Source of the DNA: Symsagittifera roscoffensis
Lineage: Eukaryota; Xenacoelomorpha; Acoela; Convolutidae
Assembly (NCBI RefSeq): GCF_963678635.1
Contig: NC_087064.1
Span: 26,020,189 to 26,084,188, forward strand
Length of the DNA: 64,000 nt
Direction of reading: 5' to 3'
Shown here in pieces: positions 1 to 12,800 of the stretch; the stretch's first letter is position 1, and every line of letters starts with the position of its first letter. A program made the position numbers and the translations under genes. Under the pieces are notes generated by a model. That model had not been told where the DNA came from, did no database searches, and saw only the letters and a list, made by a program, of their open reading frames with translations.

Positions 1-2260
1 TTCACTGTTAACGCTGAAATCTATTCTTTTATCGAGATACACGCCCAGATATTTGAAAACAGAGTTTTAATCAATGTCTTCATCGTTCATTTCAATTGAT
101 TAGTTGATGTTTTCATTCCGTTTTGTGAAGCTAACTGATTTAGTTTTATCTAACTTGAAAGTGAAATAGCTTTCGTCCAACCATTCCTTTGCTTCAATTT
201 CATGGTTTTCAATCAGTATTGATTTTTCAGACTGAGATTAAATGGCTGCGTCATCGGCATAGAGACAGGCGCCTGTGTTTTCAGTCATTTTTGGTATTCA
301 TTTATAAGCAATCAAAAGTAGTGGTCCTATAAATGCGTTCTGCGGGATTACGCATTTTATTTTTAATGATGATTTGATTCTGCTGATGCTTACCGACTAT
401 TTAAATTCTGATAAACATGAAGCTAGAACAACATATACTGGTCCTCTTGTACCGCAATCACATTATTTAAAAGAAGCTTATGATCAACGATAACATACGC
501 TTTTCTTAAGGCAAGAAAAGTATGCTAAGTTTCAATGGTTTGGTTGTACCAGCCAAATCTGAAATCTTGTACTGAAGAAGCAATAGCTATAACTGTATTT
601 CGGTTTGAATCCGAAATGAGATTGATGTAGTAGTGAGGGATTGAATCTGAACTTCGGTTGTAAATTAACCGTTCTAGTAATAACCAAATAACCAAAGTAA
701 AATTTAAAGATTCAAAATCAGAGATCCTTTTCGCAATAATTAATGGGCTCGAAAAGACTTCATTTTTGCAATACTAAATGGGCTCAAAAAATGTTTTCAG
801 AACACTTTTGAAACAAAACAGTCAGTACAGGCTCCAATAGCTCTCGTATCGAAAAACCACGAACCTCATTGATATTGTGGCAATCTAGGCTGAATTTCTT
901 TTTAGAAATTTCCAAGCTGTGGTTTAATTTTATTGGTTGTCAACGGTACAAAAACAATGACTTAACTATATCGTTTTTGCTGTTTCGTTTGATGCGTGAT
1001 TTATGACTTTTGCTAATTCTCGCCTATATTAAAAAAAAATCAATTGTTGAATGAATCTTCATCATTATTTATATTCTCTGCGTTTGTTATTAACAGTTCC
1101 AGTAAGGTTATTCAAAAGAAACATTCATTTTGTTCTTTGCGGCTTGCTTCTGCAGTTTGGTGTTGAAACCTTTTTTTGCTATCGATCTTTGGACCCGAAG
1201 ATTTTGCAATTTAATTTACCTTAGCTTCTGCACTCCCATTTTTCATTAAGAAATACATTCTTATGCTATTCTTCTTGCCAGCATTTTAACTTGCTTGTCA
1301 TTCCAATAAATCGTGCCTCCATTTACCAGTTTTGGTTTCTCAGGAATAAATTTAATCGAATTGTCAATAAGGAATGCGTTTAGTTGAGTAAAAATCTTTC
1401 AAGCTAATTTTTACAGTTCAAAATCATCTATTTTTTAGTAGGTACCACTGTCTAGAGATATAAGATTTCTCAGTTCGATTTCGTCATATTGAAACGATTA
1501 ACAAAAAAAAATGATCGGAAATCGATGTTTTCTTTGCTGGAAGGCTGCCTTTTTGAGTTGGAAAATCAAATCTTGGTACGATTTTGATTTCGTTGATAGA
1601 GTTGCTGGTTTTGTTGTGTTCATGAAGAAGATTTCAATCCCTATCATTAAGATACTAGTTTAATTCCATTTTGTGAGAATATCAAATAGTTTGCGGAACT
1701 TTATTATAAACAGTACACGTACTGTTTATAATAAAGTTTCCGCAAACTATTTGATATGATCCTGCGTCAACCACTAATATACCAAAGAGCGGTTACAATT
1801 TGATAAGGTTCTGGTTATTGACTCCACTCGGTGGAAATTATATACAGGATAAAATTATTTTATTTTTACAGTTCACTTCCTTAACGATTCTAGCAATTGA
1901 AGATACTGTCGTTAAATTTTGTTTTATCTGATATCGAGTATCCACACGCACGAAGATCCTACACCACCGCCTTTTTTCTTCCTATCACTAGTTTCAATGC
2001 TTGTAATCATTTATTTGAAACAGAGTTTTGGATCTTCCGGTTTCAGCGATGTTTTCGTTAAAAACTACCAAAGGTTAATCCTGCAATAGTTAAATTTGAA
2101 CCTGCAGCTAATCGATGATTTTCTATTCTAATTGAGCGAATATTTTGAAATCAAATAGTATTATTAGTATTTTTGTTTCTCCCATAATGTCAACGTTGGC
2201 CCACATGATTTGATACAGAAATTATGTAGTGCTTTTTTCCCTCGACCCAGTTTATCCTCC
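1..2260 (-). mobile_element. Degenerate non-LTR retrotransposon (endonuclease + reverse transcriptase remnant)
   Basis: Read on the minus strand and allowing frame changes, this is the corpse of a LINE of the Jockey/CR1-like kind with an APE endonuclease and a reverse transcriptase. From 5' (right) to 3' (left): an endonuclease piece with KKGGGVG at about 1960-1985; the end of the endonuclease with a SDH-type motif near 1530; a linker frame open for about 46 codons at 1275-1415 ending WNDKQVKMLARRIA; an RT motif resembling HFGFKP near 625; LRKAYVIVDHKLLL near 500; IPQNAFIGPLL near 325; an intact YADD at 250-261; and FKYLGVYLD at 30-58. TAA/TGA stops lie in the RT frame (for example 67-69, 238-240, 298-300) and the motifs fall in at least three frames, so it cannot make protein. 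It continues past the left edge. It lies in or beyond an intron of the PDE gene, in the same orientation. Family placement is by motif reading only. Confidence 0.82.
1679..1757. repeat. Near-perfect 79-bp palindrome inside the LINE remnant
   Basis: Two arms of about 38 bp are reverse complements with a 2-nt centre (near 1717-1718) and a single extra T in the right arm. The outer arm reads ATATCAAATAGTTTGCGG and returns as its exact complement. It sits in the endonuclease part of the LINE remnant, between pieces that still align in order on either side, so it is probably an insertion or a fold-back duplication after the LINE died. Confidence 0.9.
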
Positions 2261-3059
2261 GCCTTCAAGTTTGTTCTGTTGAAATTTTTTTTAAGAGTGT
2301 CTGAAAATGGATAACAAATAATTAACATTCTAAATTTTAAGTTAACAATTTCAATATAAAGAAACTACATTAACACAGGGTTAGTCAGAGAATCGCAACA
2401 CTTAAGATACATTACAACAGCATGGCAAGATAACACACAGGAACGTAGACAAAGTCGACGAAAAAAAAAACTGTTGTCTAACAGTAAAAAAAAACTGTTG
2501 TCTAACAAGCGCAAGTGTAATTAAATCAAAGGATATGTAACATAGAAGCGTAGAGGAGCTTGGTATCGTTTGAGATCCACAAAAAAAACTGAAGAACCAT
2601 TGTATAACGGAGCATACTCTATAGCTCCGTAGTCAAAACATAGCCAAATAACTCAAGGTAATAAAAAACGATTGGCATTTTTTATACTTTGGAATAAACA
2701 ACCGATCAGGTTAGCTCTTTCAATTCAGAAAAAAACTGGCCCAAATTGGTTCAGCGAGCTTCGCCTTATGTCCGACACAGAAAAACAAAATTCAAGATAT
2801 AATACAATATAAAAAGGAATTATGTGAAAAAGAAAATTTTCTTAATCATTAGCAAAAACAACTTTGTATAGCAAGTATACAAGCAAACAATTCAGTCTAA
2901 CTCTATAAAACTTTTAACTGGGTTGAATTGCAATGAAGTGCCCAGAACACAAGAGATGCAACTATTTTTATATAAAACATTGATGAAAAAATCTAAAAAT
3001 CACTGTTTACTGATTTATTTTTCGAAAAGGACAAGTTTTAAGTAATAGCTGTCAAGTTT
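2261..3059. other. AT-rich non-coding stretch (probable PDE intron)
   Basis: No coding signal found. A short direct duplication (ACTGTTGTCTAACA with flanking A-runs) lies at about 2470-2506. The rest is AT-rich sequence without a family I recognise. Confidence 0.5.
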
Positions 3060-3525
3060 TCTGAAATTTTAAAAACAAATCATAAAAAACGTCATTTCTA
3101 ATTAATTACAAGAATTTCAGCAGTTATATTTGAGGGCAAAAATTGCAAGCCCCGAGAGTAACCTAACAGCGCCCAACTACAGAATTTTGAATTTCAAATT
3201 TTGAAAAACTTTAAATTCAGGTTTTTGAAAAACCAGCAATATTGTTAATCTCGTAAACTAAAAGGTTTTGCGTATTCATAACTGAAGGCCAAATTCGCAA
3301 CCCCTGGGGAAACCCTGAAAACATCTTACCATTTTGGTGGCTTATTTAAAACGTGTTGAAACAAACACTGAGCTCAAACTGGAAAAAAATCTGAACCATT
3401 GCAATATACGATATAGCTTAAACGTGAAAAAAATTCTTTCGTTTAACATGCAAAAATAATAAGTTGGAAAAACTTGAACATGGCGACATAGTGAAGCCCG
3501 CAATTAAATATATAAGGGATAGATG
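3060..3525 (+). repeat. R1 dispersed element, short copy
   Basis: Two degenerate units of the R1 repeat are present (shared phrases: CGTCAT..CTC..AACTAAAAGG, then GCAAGCCCCGAGAGTAACCT, then AGCGCCCAACTACAG). They are followed by the R1 tail (AATATACGATATAGCTTAAACGTG ... GACATAGTGAAGCCCGCA), which also occurs after the longer copy at 8100-9030. The same order of parts in two places shows a mobile or amplified element rather than a local satellite. Confidence 0.75.
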
Positions 3526-3778
3526 TCGAAGCCGAGCGAGTCAAAGCCGACCGATCTCAGCGCCGAAAAGCTCTAAAACTTCAAAATTCGACATTTTGAA
3601 CGTCCTCCCCTTGAAGCACTCACACGCATTAAATATATTTGTGCCCTTGAAACTACGCGATTTGAGACAACTAAGCCGCTGTATTAGCCGAATAAGCTTT
3701 TAAGCTAAAGCAGAACCAACGACACAAAATTGGAGCTGGTAAGGGTACAAATTACAGGAAATAATTAAAAATACTTAC

Positions 3779-3893
3779 AATTGTGGCGAAAATTGCTTTT
3801 ATCAATGGAGAACTCCACGCCGAGGAAAAGAATCCGACAATACGCAATAAGCAGACGAGCGATACACCGACAATTAAATGTTCCACTGAACGA
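3779..3893 (-). CDS. PDE exon G (tentative): continuation of GAF-B
   Basis: 115 nt between acceptor CCCTAG|TCG (stops TAA and TAG precede it in frame) and a strong donor AATT|GTAAGT. The frame predicted by exon F (phase 0) is open throughout and includes CIARLLIAYC and DKSNFRHN. These can be laid over the IAELVAxTG and DPRF parts of GAF-B, but similarity is weak. The next exon would have to supply the LCVPI strand, which I do not find between here and the left edge. Confidence 0.5.
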
Positions 3894-6800
3894 CTAGGGT
3901 TACAGTTCTTTGCCAATATTTCAGTGGTAGGAATAAAAAAAATGAAAAAGTTAAACAACTTTACCGGCTAGTATAAAATGTATGGTAAAATAACAATTGT
4001 AAGATACTTCATTAAATACCAATTTCATTTTTTCTCACCGATTCGGGGGAAGATGTGTTCATGCACTGGTAGAGAATATTGTGGTAGAGGGGAAACGAGG
4101 TAGAAGAGGGGACAGGTGAGAACGAGGTGGCCTTCCGAGACTGCGGGGGAAACGGGGAGGTTGTGTAGTTTGAATCCTCCTCGATCAGTTCTCCAAACTG
4201 GTCCAGATCAGAAAAGCTCATGTGGAATGTTTTCGATCGGCTCAGCTGAAACAAAAAAGCATCGCACTTAACCCACCGACCAAAGATAGCGCTGCTTTTG
4301 TGTCATACGAGATCACATAATACAGAGAACCAATATTACAATTTCTCTACCATTTAGTCATAAATTGCCTTCATGAAATGTGAGCCTAAACGCTAAGTGT
4401 ACAGTCAATTTTGCGTAAAACCAGATCCGGTTAATCAGGATTTCGTCTTATCGGCTTTTTTTTTTTTCTGAGGAATTAGAATTAGCCTGAACTTGCTTTG
4501 TTGTAAACGACTTCAAGTGGATTTAGGAAATACGCGTTCATACCAAAGATTGCTCAAGAGCTCGGTTGCCGATATCATTGGGTTTTGCAGTTAGGTTGCC
4601 TTGGGCTGTGTAATTGCTGCTCGTGTTGGTCAGAGGGTTTGCATCGGAAGGAGCTGGGGTGACGTTGGAGGGGAATATGGCGACAGAGCACCTCTCACAT
4701 TGCATGAAAGAGAGTAGTTGTCGCATGATGCGAGTGACCAGTACCTCCACAGTGCTCTGCTCTTCAAACACACACTTGGCCATCTCCAGCAACACTTTAC
4801 TTCGCTTGCTCTCCAGCCGAGACCTACTCAGACACAGAAAAACATGTCATAGAAAGAAAACAGATCATCTATAGTCGCTATATCTATGCTCTAATTATAG
4901 ACCAAAGAAGGGTACATAATTTACCCAAGTGAATTGGTTTTCGATATCTCCGCTTAGAAGACTGAATTATGCCATAAACCTTCCTTTCAAGGTAAGTTAA
5001 TGAGAAAAAAATCTATCATCCCAACCTTCTCTTCCATCACCTTTCTCATTATTTTTTTGCTAAAAAAATTGCATGGTTGCCATGCCCAATATCTAAGTTA
5101 TAGTAACAAAAAAAGACGGAAATAGTTACTATTGAATTGAGAGACTTTTTCAAAGATTGACAAATACTAAGAATAAGATGGCTTTCAGGCTCTTAAAAAG
5201 TAGTTTTCTGAACTGGGCAGAACTGATTTGTAAGATTATGATTATTGTATTTAAGGAAATATTCACAACAACAACAATTCTCCGTATCTTCCGAACAGTT
5301 TTCAACTTTGTACAGAGGCAAAGCTGAACAAAATGAAACAAAAAACAATCCCTAAAAAAAGAAATAAGAACAGGTAAACAAAAGCTTTGATAAATATAAC
5401 TTGTTATGTCAGATTCCTACTTCCAACCTTTAGATTCAGAATCTCGCATCTGCGCCACGGGCCCTTTAAAATTTCCTACTTCAGCCACCAATAAAGCAGC
5501 TATATATGCTAATAAACTGACATTGCTATGCAGCACAAATGCCAGAAAATATCAGTTAAGGGCAGCCACACTAATTTTGCATGCAATAAAATTGAACCAT
5601 TAAGGTGATTTGCGTATAAATAATGCATTTCGTAAGTTTCGCGAAATATAATGAGTTGGAAAACTTCTAAAACGTAGTTTTTTCTATCGTACTGTTGTAT
5701 GGAACAATTAGCTTTTTTCGGTTCAATTGATGATTAAGACTGCATCAACTAAATTAAATCATTACGAATGTCACAATTATGTCATTAAACTGCCAAGCAG
5801 CTTGCTTCAAAGCATCACCAAAAGTAACGACTTCGGTTGGAATCAAAAGATTCCTTGTATTAAAACACTACGAACCGCGTGCTCCAAGACAGAAGCGAAC
5901 TGTGACACTGTTTCTGACACAGCATACATAAAATTGCAAGCTACCAACCCGAAAAAAAAACGATAAAGCCTGGAATTATGTTCTATCTGAGACAACCACG
6001 TCCGTGAATACCTTCACCGGCGTTAAATAAGTCTTCAGAAACAGTTGATGAGCGGCATCGAAGCCCACAAAATTGAGCTCCCGTTGATCCGAACATAAAA
6101 AAAAGGAAAAACTCCGTGGAAGCTAGAAAATGATTTATTATAAGCCAAGGTGATTCAACGTATGATTCAACCAATTTTGTTAGACAAAATGGTAAACCGA
6201 AAAAAAGTATATACAGATTTGAAAACGCTTGCACTTCACAAGCGTTATTAACAATGTTAAACGGATTTTTTAAACACCATCTGAAAGATATCGATGCCCC
6301 GAGCTCTAACAAAAAAATTTGGCCTGTGATTCATTTTCGCAAAATTATTGGGGCTTTGAAAAATGCCTGTTGAGGAAATAAATGCACGCGAAACTTGCAG
6401 TTTTCTGATATCGCGTAGGAAACTTTTAAACCGCTCCATCTTTATTTGAGACTTGCTAATTGATCCAAATAGGGCTCTTTTTATATCTTCCGCCCAAAAA
6501 TTATTATTTCAATCTCTTGAACTGAAACTAATTTGCTTCAATCTGATTGGCTAGAATTAGTCGATCAAACTTCAGCACCTTCTCAAAATGTTTTATGTCA
6601 AAATAAGCCATATTAGTTGCCAAAAAATAGAATGTTTGGTAAATGATTCAAATATATTTCAAACAAGCTTTACCTGTTGTACAATTTGGCATTCATCAGA
6701 CAAATTCCACAGAAAGCAAGATACGTTCTGCATAATCTGGCATCCCGCGCATTAAATGCTTCAGTCGGTGGCTCACAGCCATTCGTCCGTAGTTCTTTGG

Positions 6801-9800
6801 TAACATCCAGCGATGTCGTCATGTTTTGGGGTTTTCGTTGCTTGTTGATGACCTGCGCCACTCCAATCACTTCTTGACTGACATTCAGGACAGGAACGCA
6901 TAGCATGTTGTTAACTGCGTAAGAAGGGGGAAGGAGGCCATCGTCAGTTCCTCGTAGAAACCTCTCGTCCTAAACACAGTTACATTATTCACGCACAAAA
7001 CCACTGTTCTGACTGCCGTTTCTCGAACATCAAGACGACTTAGCTTCAAATTTGCATATGCTTCAACGTAGGAGTAGGAGATTAGATAATCAGTAGCCGA
7101 TTAATGCTTTTAATGCCCGCAGCACTCGAAAAGTAGCGCAGTTGCAAGAGTGCCAAGCCAGAAAGGCCCAATGTTATCCGCCTCCTCAAGGTGGGAAAGT
7201 GAAGGGCAAAACGAATGTCTCTCCTTTTTGCCCTTGCCATTCCCACTTTGGGGCGGCCGGAGACATTGGAAACCCTCAAACCGGGACCTCGCAAAAGCCT
7301 GTTTTGGAAATAATTTTTGGACAATTTTTTTCCAGTGCTGCAGTGGGTAGCGCCAAACAAGGCCGTAGAAAGAGAAAGCGAACAATTCTGTAATTGCTTC
7401 TGGCATCAATCAAAATACCAAAATAATCCCTAACACTGGCGTCCACAATTTTTGCAAGTAAACAATTATTAAGCAATGAACAAAATTTATGTGATTTTTT
7501 ATTTTAATTCTAAAATCAAGGTTAAATTCATTAGCAAGTTGGAAAGACACTAAATAATTCCAGAAATGGTTTGTTTTTCAGCAATCTGAAACATTCTAGC
7601 TTTTGGCGTTCTTGTACTTCGACACTCTTGAACGCACCCTACTGAAGCAAACAAGAACTTTCAAAAGCAAAGAGGGCGGGAGCCTAAAACAGATTTACTT
7701 CAAATTTCTTTTTCAAGAAAAACCTGATTTTACTCGACCGTTTACACAAAGTTTGAAGTAGAACAACCGATTATCACTTTGCTTGATGGTGTAAAAACAT
7801 TCACAGCCCGGATCGCCCATACAAGCTCCCCCTCACAATAGACCTAATGGGGATCAAACTATATTTTTTCGAAATTGAATTTCGGGTAAAATAAATTGAT
7901 CTAATTGATAAAAAATAACCAGAAAATTTGAAAAAGTGTAGAACAAGAAAACCGAAAAAAAAGTTAATCAAATACTCACAAACTTTCTGCGCTTTTCAAG
8001 ATGATGAAATATATCAGGTTAAAGCTCTTGAAGAACTGAAAAAAATTCTCATGAAGAAAAATGAAAACTTGACATTTTATGGTTATTACAAAAACCGTCT
8101 TATCTCTTAAACTGAAAAGATTTGGGCATTCTTAAATGGAGGCCGAATTTGTAACCCCTGAGATTACTCTGACTGCCCCAATGTACAGGTTAGGAATTTC
8201 AAACTTTGAAAAACTTCGGAGAAATCATAAATTTCGGTGAAAATAATAAAAAACGTCATATCTCGAAAACTAAAAGGATTTGAGCAGTCATATTTGGAGG
8301 CGAAACTTGCAAATCCTGAGAGTACCTTGACTGAGCTTCACCACAGAGATGCGAATATCAAATTTTGTGAAATTTTTTATATCTAAGTTTTCTGAAAAAT
8401 TTTATTAAAAAACCAAAAAAAACGTCATATCTCGAAAACTGCAAGGATTTGAGCTGCCATAATCAGCGGCAAGTTTCGCAACCGCTGAGAATACCCTCAC
8501 AATATCCAACAACAGGAATGAGATCTTCAACGTTTTGGAATTTTTTAAAATCTAAGTTTTTGAAAAATTTTTGAAAAAAATCATAAAAAACTACATATCT
8601 CGGAAACTACAAGGATATGAAAAGTGAGATTTGGAGGCAAGATTCGCAACATCTTAGAGTACCCTGACAGCACCCATATACAGGGTAAAAACTTCAAAAA
8701 TTGATTTCTAAAATTAAATTTTCTAGAATTTTTTTGAAAAACCTCGAAAATTGCCTATCTCGTAAATTTAAAGGATTTGGTTATTCATATATGGAGGCCA
8801 GAATCGCAAAGCCTGGGAAAACTCTGACAACATCCCACTATTAGATTGCTAATTTCAAACTTGATGAAATAAACATTGAATTTAAACTGGAAAATCGAAA
8901 AAATACCTTAACCATAGCAATATACGATATAGCTTAAACGTGATAAAATTCTTTTAATAAACATGCAAAAATAATCCGTTGAAAAAGCCTAAACATGACG
9001 AGATAGTGAAGCCCGCATTTAAATATATGATAGATTACGATCCCTAAATAAGTTGTATATGTAAGATAAAAGCGGTACAACAAAAGGAACTTAGAAATGG
9101 TAATTTACTAAATTGTCCATACTGAGAACGAAATTTTTACGAGAAAAAGTCTAGTACCCGGTTGCAATCTCAAGGGTAATAAGAAACCCTAACTTCCAAT
9201 CGAGGCTCAAATTTTCTAATTTACAGAACTCGAACACAGAATTGTTCCAGTGATTGATTTGCTGAATGATGCGATACATAGTTTTTCTGATGTTTACGGT
9301 TCTTTTATTTACATTGCTTTAACAGATGTAAATGATATGGAAAAGCTTTGAGTTTAGTTGAACCACAATAATTTTTGAGTTTCTTGTTCATCAAAATTGG
9401 GGCTCGCTGGTTTCTTATAAGTTTTTTTTACATCAGTTTTTGAGCATCAGTTTCTTATAAACGAACTAACTGTACGAAAAATCGGAGGAATCGCCATTCA
9501 CGGATGCGTTTAATGAAAAGTGACCTCTTAGTTGATTGCTGGACTAATTCTACGTTCCCTAATCCAACTGTCAATTGTGATTAAAGAACCATTAAGTTTG
9601 CTTGGCAAAAGAAACGATTATTGATTCGATCCTTTTGAAACAATGTCCCTTGTTCTCTGCAAACACGATCAAACGATCCATTATACCATTCATGCCAGCA
9701 GCACTGGCACATTATGCTCAAATGCCAGATAGAGTTCACTAGAATTCGTATTTGTTTTATCTTGATTAATACCTACTACTTCGCATTCGCTTATCAAGAT

Positions 9801-12800
9801 AAAAGCTACCAAATGAAAGTTGAGAATTCCATTGAGGCAGAATATGAATAGTAATCTGATTCTGAATCTGACGTGATCAGCGCACAGTAACTAACAAGAA
9901 TAAAAAATTAGAAGAAATGCTATAAAATGGTGCGTTTACCTCATTCACATCTTGTATGTTGATGAGCTCTCGGCACTTTGCTACAGTTCCTATCACTCCT
10001 ACGCCTATGGGCACTCGCAGATACCTCCCACTTTTGCTTTCAACGTCCTCCTCATTTGAGACTCCGTTGTCCACCCCTCTTGTGACGTCATAAAGGGCAT
10101 TGACGAGGTAGTTGCGGTCTGATTTTTTATCACCTTCTACCAAGTAAAGAAGTGCTCTGTCTGCGTTGATTAGGGCGCAGAGATGTTGGAGGATTTTGTG
10201 ACACAGCAGTCGGTTGTCTAGTTCGTTGGCTATGTCCTTCACTAACTCAGCCAGCAACAGTTCCTGGTCGATCACCCCCATGTTGGAGGCAATGGCCTGT
10301 TGCTTGCTTAATTTACTGTACATTTCCTCGTCAGAACAGTCGACTTGGTCTGAAACCAAAACACGATCTTTAAAACTCAACACGACAAAAATAGAAAAGC
10401 TAACTCTCATTAGGCAATCGTATCAGCTATGCTTAATGAAATTTCAAACCAGATAATACATAATTGTTTGATACGTCATCGGAACAACAAATCTTTGGTC
10501 GAAAGATCATCCAGTCCTGCTGCAAAGCTAAGTTACGAACGCCTATAGGCGCGTTGGAAAAGTGCTACTAACTTCTTTTTTGTTTAAAGTAAAAACTATA
10601 TTTTCCCTTAAAACAACAAAATCGGAATACAGCAAGAACCTTAATAAATTTAAAGAACCTTAATTAGTGATTGCTTCTTGGTATTAACAATTCAAATTAA
10701 GAAACCCGCATAACAGGTTACCTTAATATTCTCATTGGGGTGCGATTGAGGGAATTTTCAAATAACTCAATTGCAATTCAATGCGGGCTTTCCAAATTCA
10801 ATTCAATTCGTTTTTGAAAAACAATTTTTATCCTCTATTTCATTTCACATTGGGTGGCAAGTTTGAGATGACTGCATTTCTGGTTAATCTTAATAGAAAA
10901 CCAGAAAGACTTCAAAATATTCTTAATAAAATCCGACAAATTTCACTAACTCTTTTCAAATGCTCTGCTTTTTTATATTCATGGGTAACAATGGGGGTTG
11001 AAATTAAGCTCCAAACAGAATAAATGAACTGAAAATAATGAAAAGTTGTTCACAAGTCAAGTTGATAGTAAAGGGCAAACATAGCCAACAGACAGTTGGA
11101 AAAGAGTCAATGAACGCAAGTAAGCAGAAAAAACGGATTTATTTGTTGAAAACAATCTCAACTTTCGTATTCCAAGGCAAATAATTGATGGCCTTAAAAC
11201 TCTGAATTTCTACAGCAATTTATGATTGACACTTTTTTTGATAAAATTCAATCGATTTGAGAAAACTGGATCCATAGGTAAAATTGGCTCTTTTCCAGTT
11301 CCCCCCCCCTTTCAAAATACCGAGTTTTATTTTTGTTTCAAGTGTTATTATGGCTAAATGCGTGATGCTACGATGTAAAGTATGAAGAACAAATCTGTTC
11401 ACAGTTGTCGATTTGTTCACCACGCCAAATTTCATTGCATTATGACAACGTTAAATAAGCTTTTCAAAATTGAATTTGAAAGGGGGGGAAACTGGAAAAT
11501 AGCCGTAAAATTTTTTACTTCGCTGAAAAAATTCTATAATTAAATCCCTTTTCGAAACTAGAGGTCAATCACGTTTTTCGTGACCTTCACACTTTCGCTG
11601 TTCGATAGTATAGTCTGCCTTTTTTTTATTAAAGGAATCGAATTAACTTTAAAAAAGTCAAACTCAAACCGCGATAAAGTAAATTTCTGCCTGAACAAAT
11701 TTTAAGTGCCTGAACAAATTTTAAGACTTTTCCTGAAAAAAAAATCGAAAGAAAATCATCACGACCCAAAAATCATCAAGACCTATATAAGAGTCTGAAC
11801 TACGTTCATCGACTCTTAAAAATCAGTTTGAAAACCAGTTGAAACAAAGCCTGGAAAGCGAAAATCTTCGACATTGTCAATGAGTGAAAGTTTTCGAATT
11901 ATCTTTAAGAAATGAAACCACGACCAAAATTACTTCAATTTGAATCATACTTGGCCTCTTTTCTTTGAGGCAATCAGAATTGTCTAGAAATACCTAACCT
12001 GATCAAAATAAGCCATAATTCCTTCTACTCTACAACTGTGAACGGTACAAAAATACACGAAGTTCAAAAGCGCTACATCAAAAAACATAACCAACAGACA
12101 GTTGGAAAAGAGTCAAGGAACGCAAGTATACGGACTTACTGACTTGTTTTTCTTGAAAAATCCAAATTTTGAATTTATAAGGAAAAAACAGATGTTCTTT
12201 CAATTTAAAAAGCAATTTATGATTGAAACTTTTTTCATGAAAACAACCAAACTTGAGAAAATTGGATCAACAGGTAAACTTGTTATTCCACTGGGAAATC
12301 TGAAAATGAAAAGAAAACTTTTTCGAAACTAGAAGTCGATCACGAGTTTCGTGACCTTTGCAGACAAATCTGAGACAAATTTTTAATCTTTTCCTAAAAA
12401 ATGTCCGAACAAAAATCATCGACTCTAAATTAAGAAAAATTGTATGTCACCATAGGAAGAAGTCGAAAAATTGAAAGTCTGATGAAAAGTTAGCCAGGTG
12501 TCAATGAACAAACACTTTTTGTGAAAATTCTGCAAAATGAATTTAGCTCTATTATATTACGCAACAAGCAAGGCGCTCAGAGTTTGATTAGGGAACTTTC
12601 GTGTGTTCATACGCAAGTCATGAAAAGATCAGGACGTGAAATTTGTTGTATGAACAAAACTAGTTAATCTGCAGCGTACGAAAATCGACGTGAAAAAATT
12701 ATTTACATGCACGCTCGCAAATATGCTGTAGAGGTAGTTTGAAATGAATTTTAAAGTGAGAAATCTGTTTTAGCAGTGAAAAAGAAGCATGAACACAAAC

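Noticed and set aside
3752-3958. Hydrophobic 68-codon minus-strand frame
   Set aside because: Out of phase with PDE exon F; the phase-0 frame over the same bases is the better candidate (exon G).
5983-6312. 109-codon minus-strand frame
   Set aside because: Covers the family A repeat copy; the other copies do not keep the frame.
7082-7476. Cluster of overlapping frames on both strands
   Set aside because: Explained by the palindrome at 7168-7269.
8100-8930. CRISPR-like array
   Set aside because: Units are contiguous degenerate 165-bp repeats without conserved short repeats and unique spacers, in a eukaryotic context.
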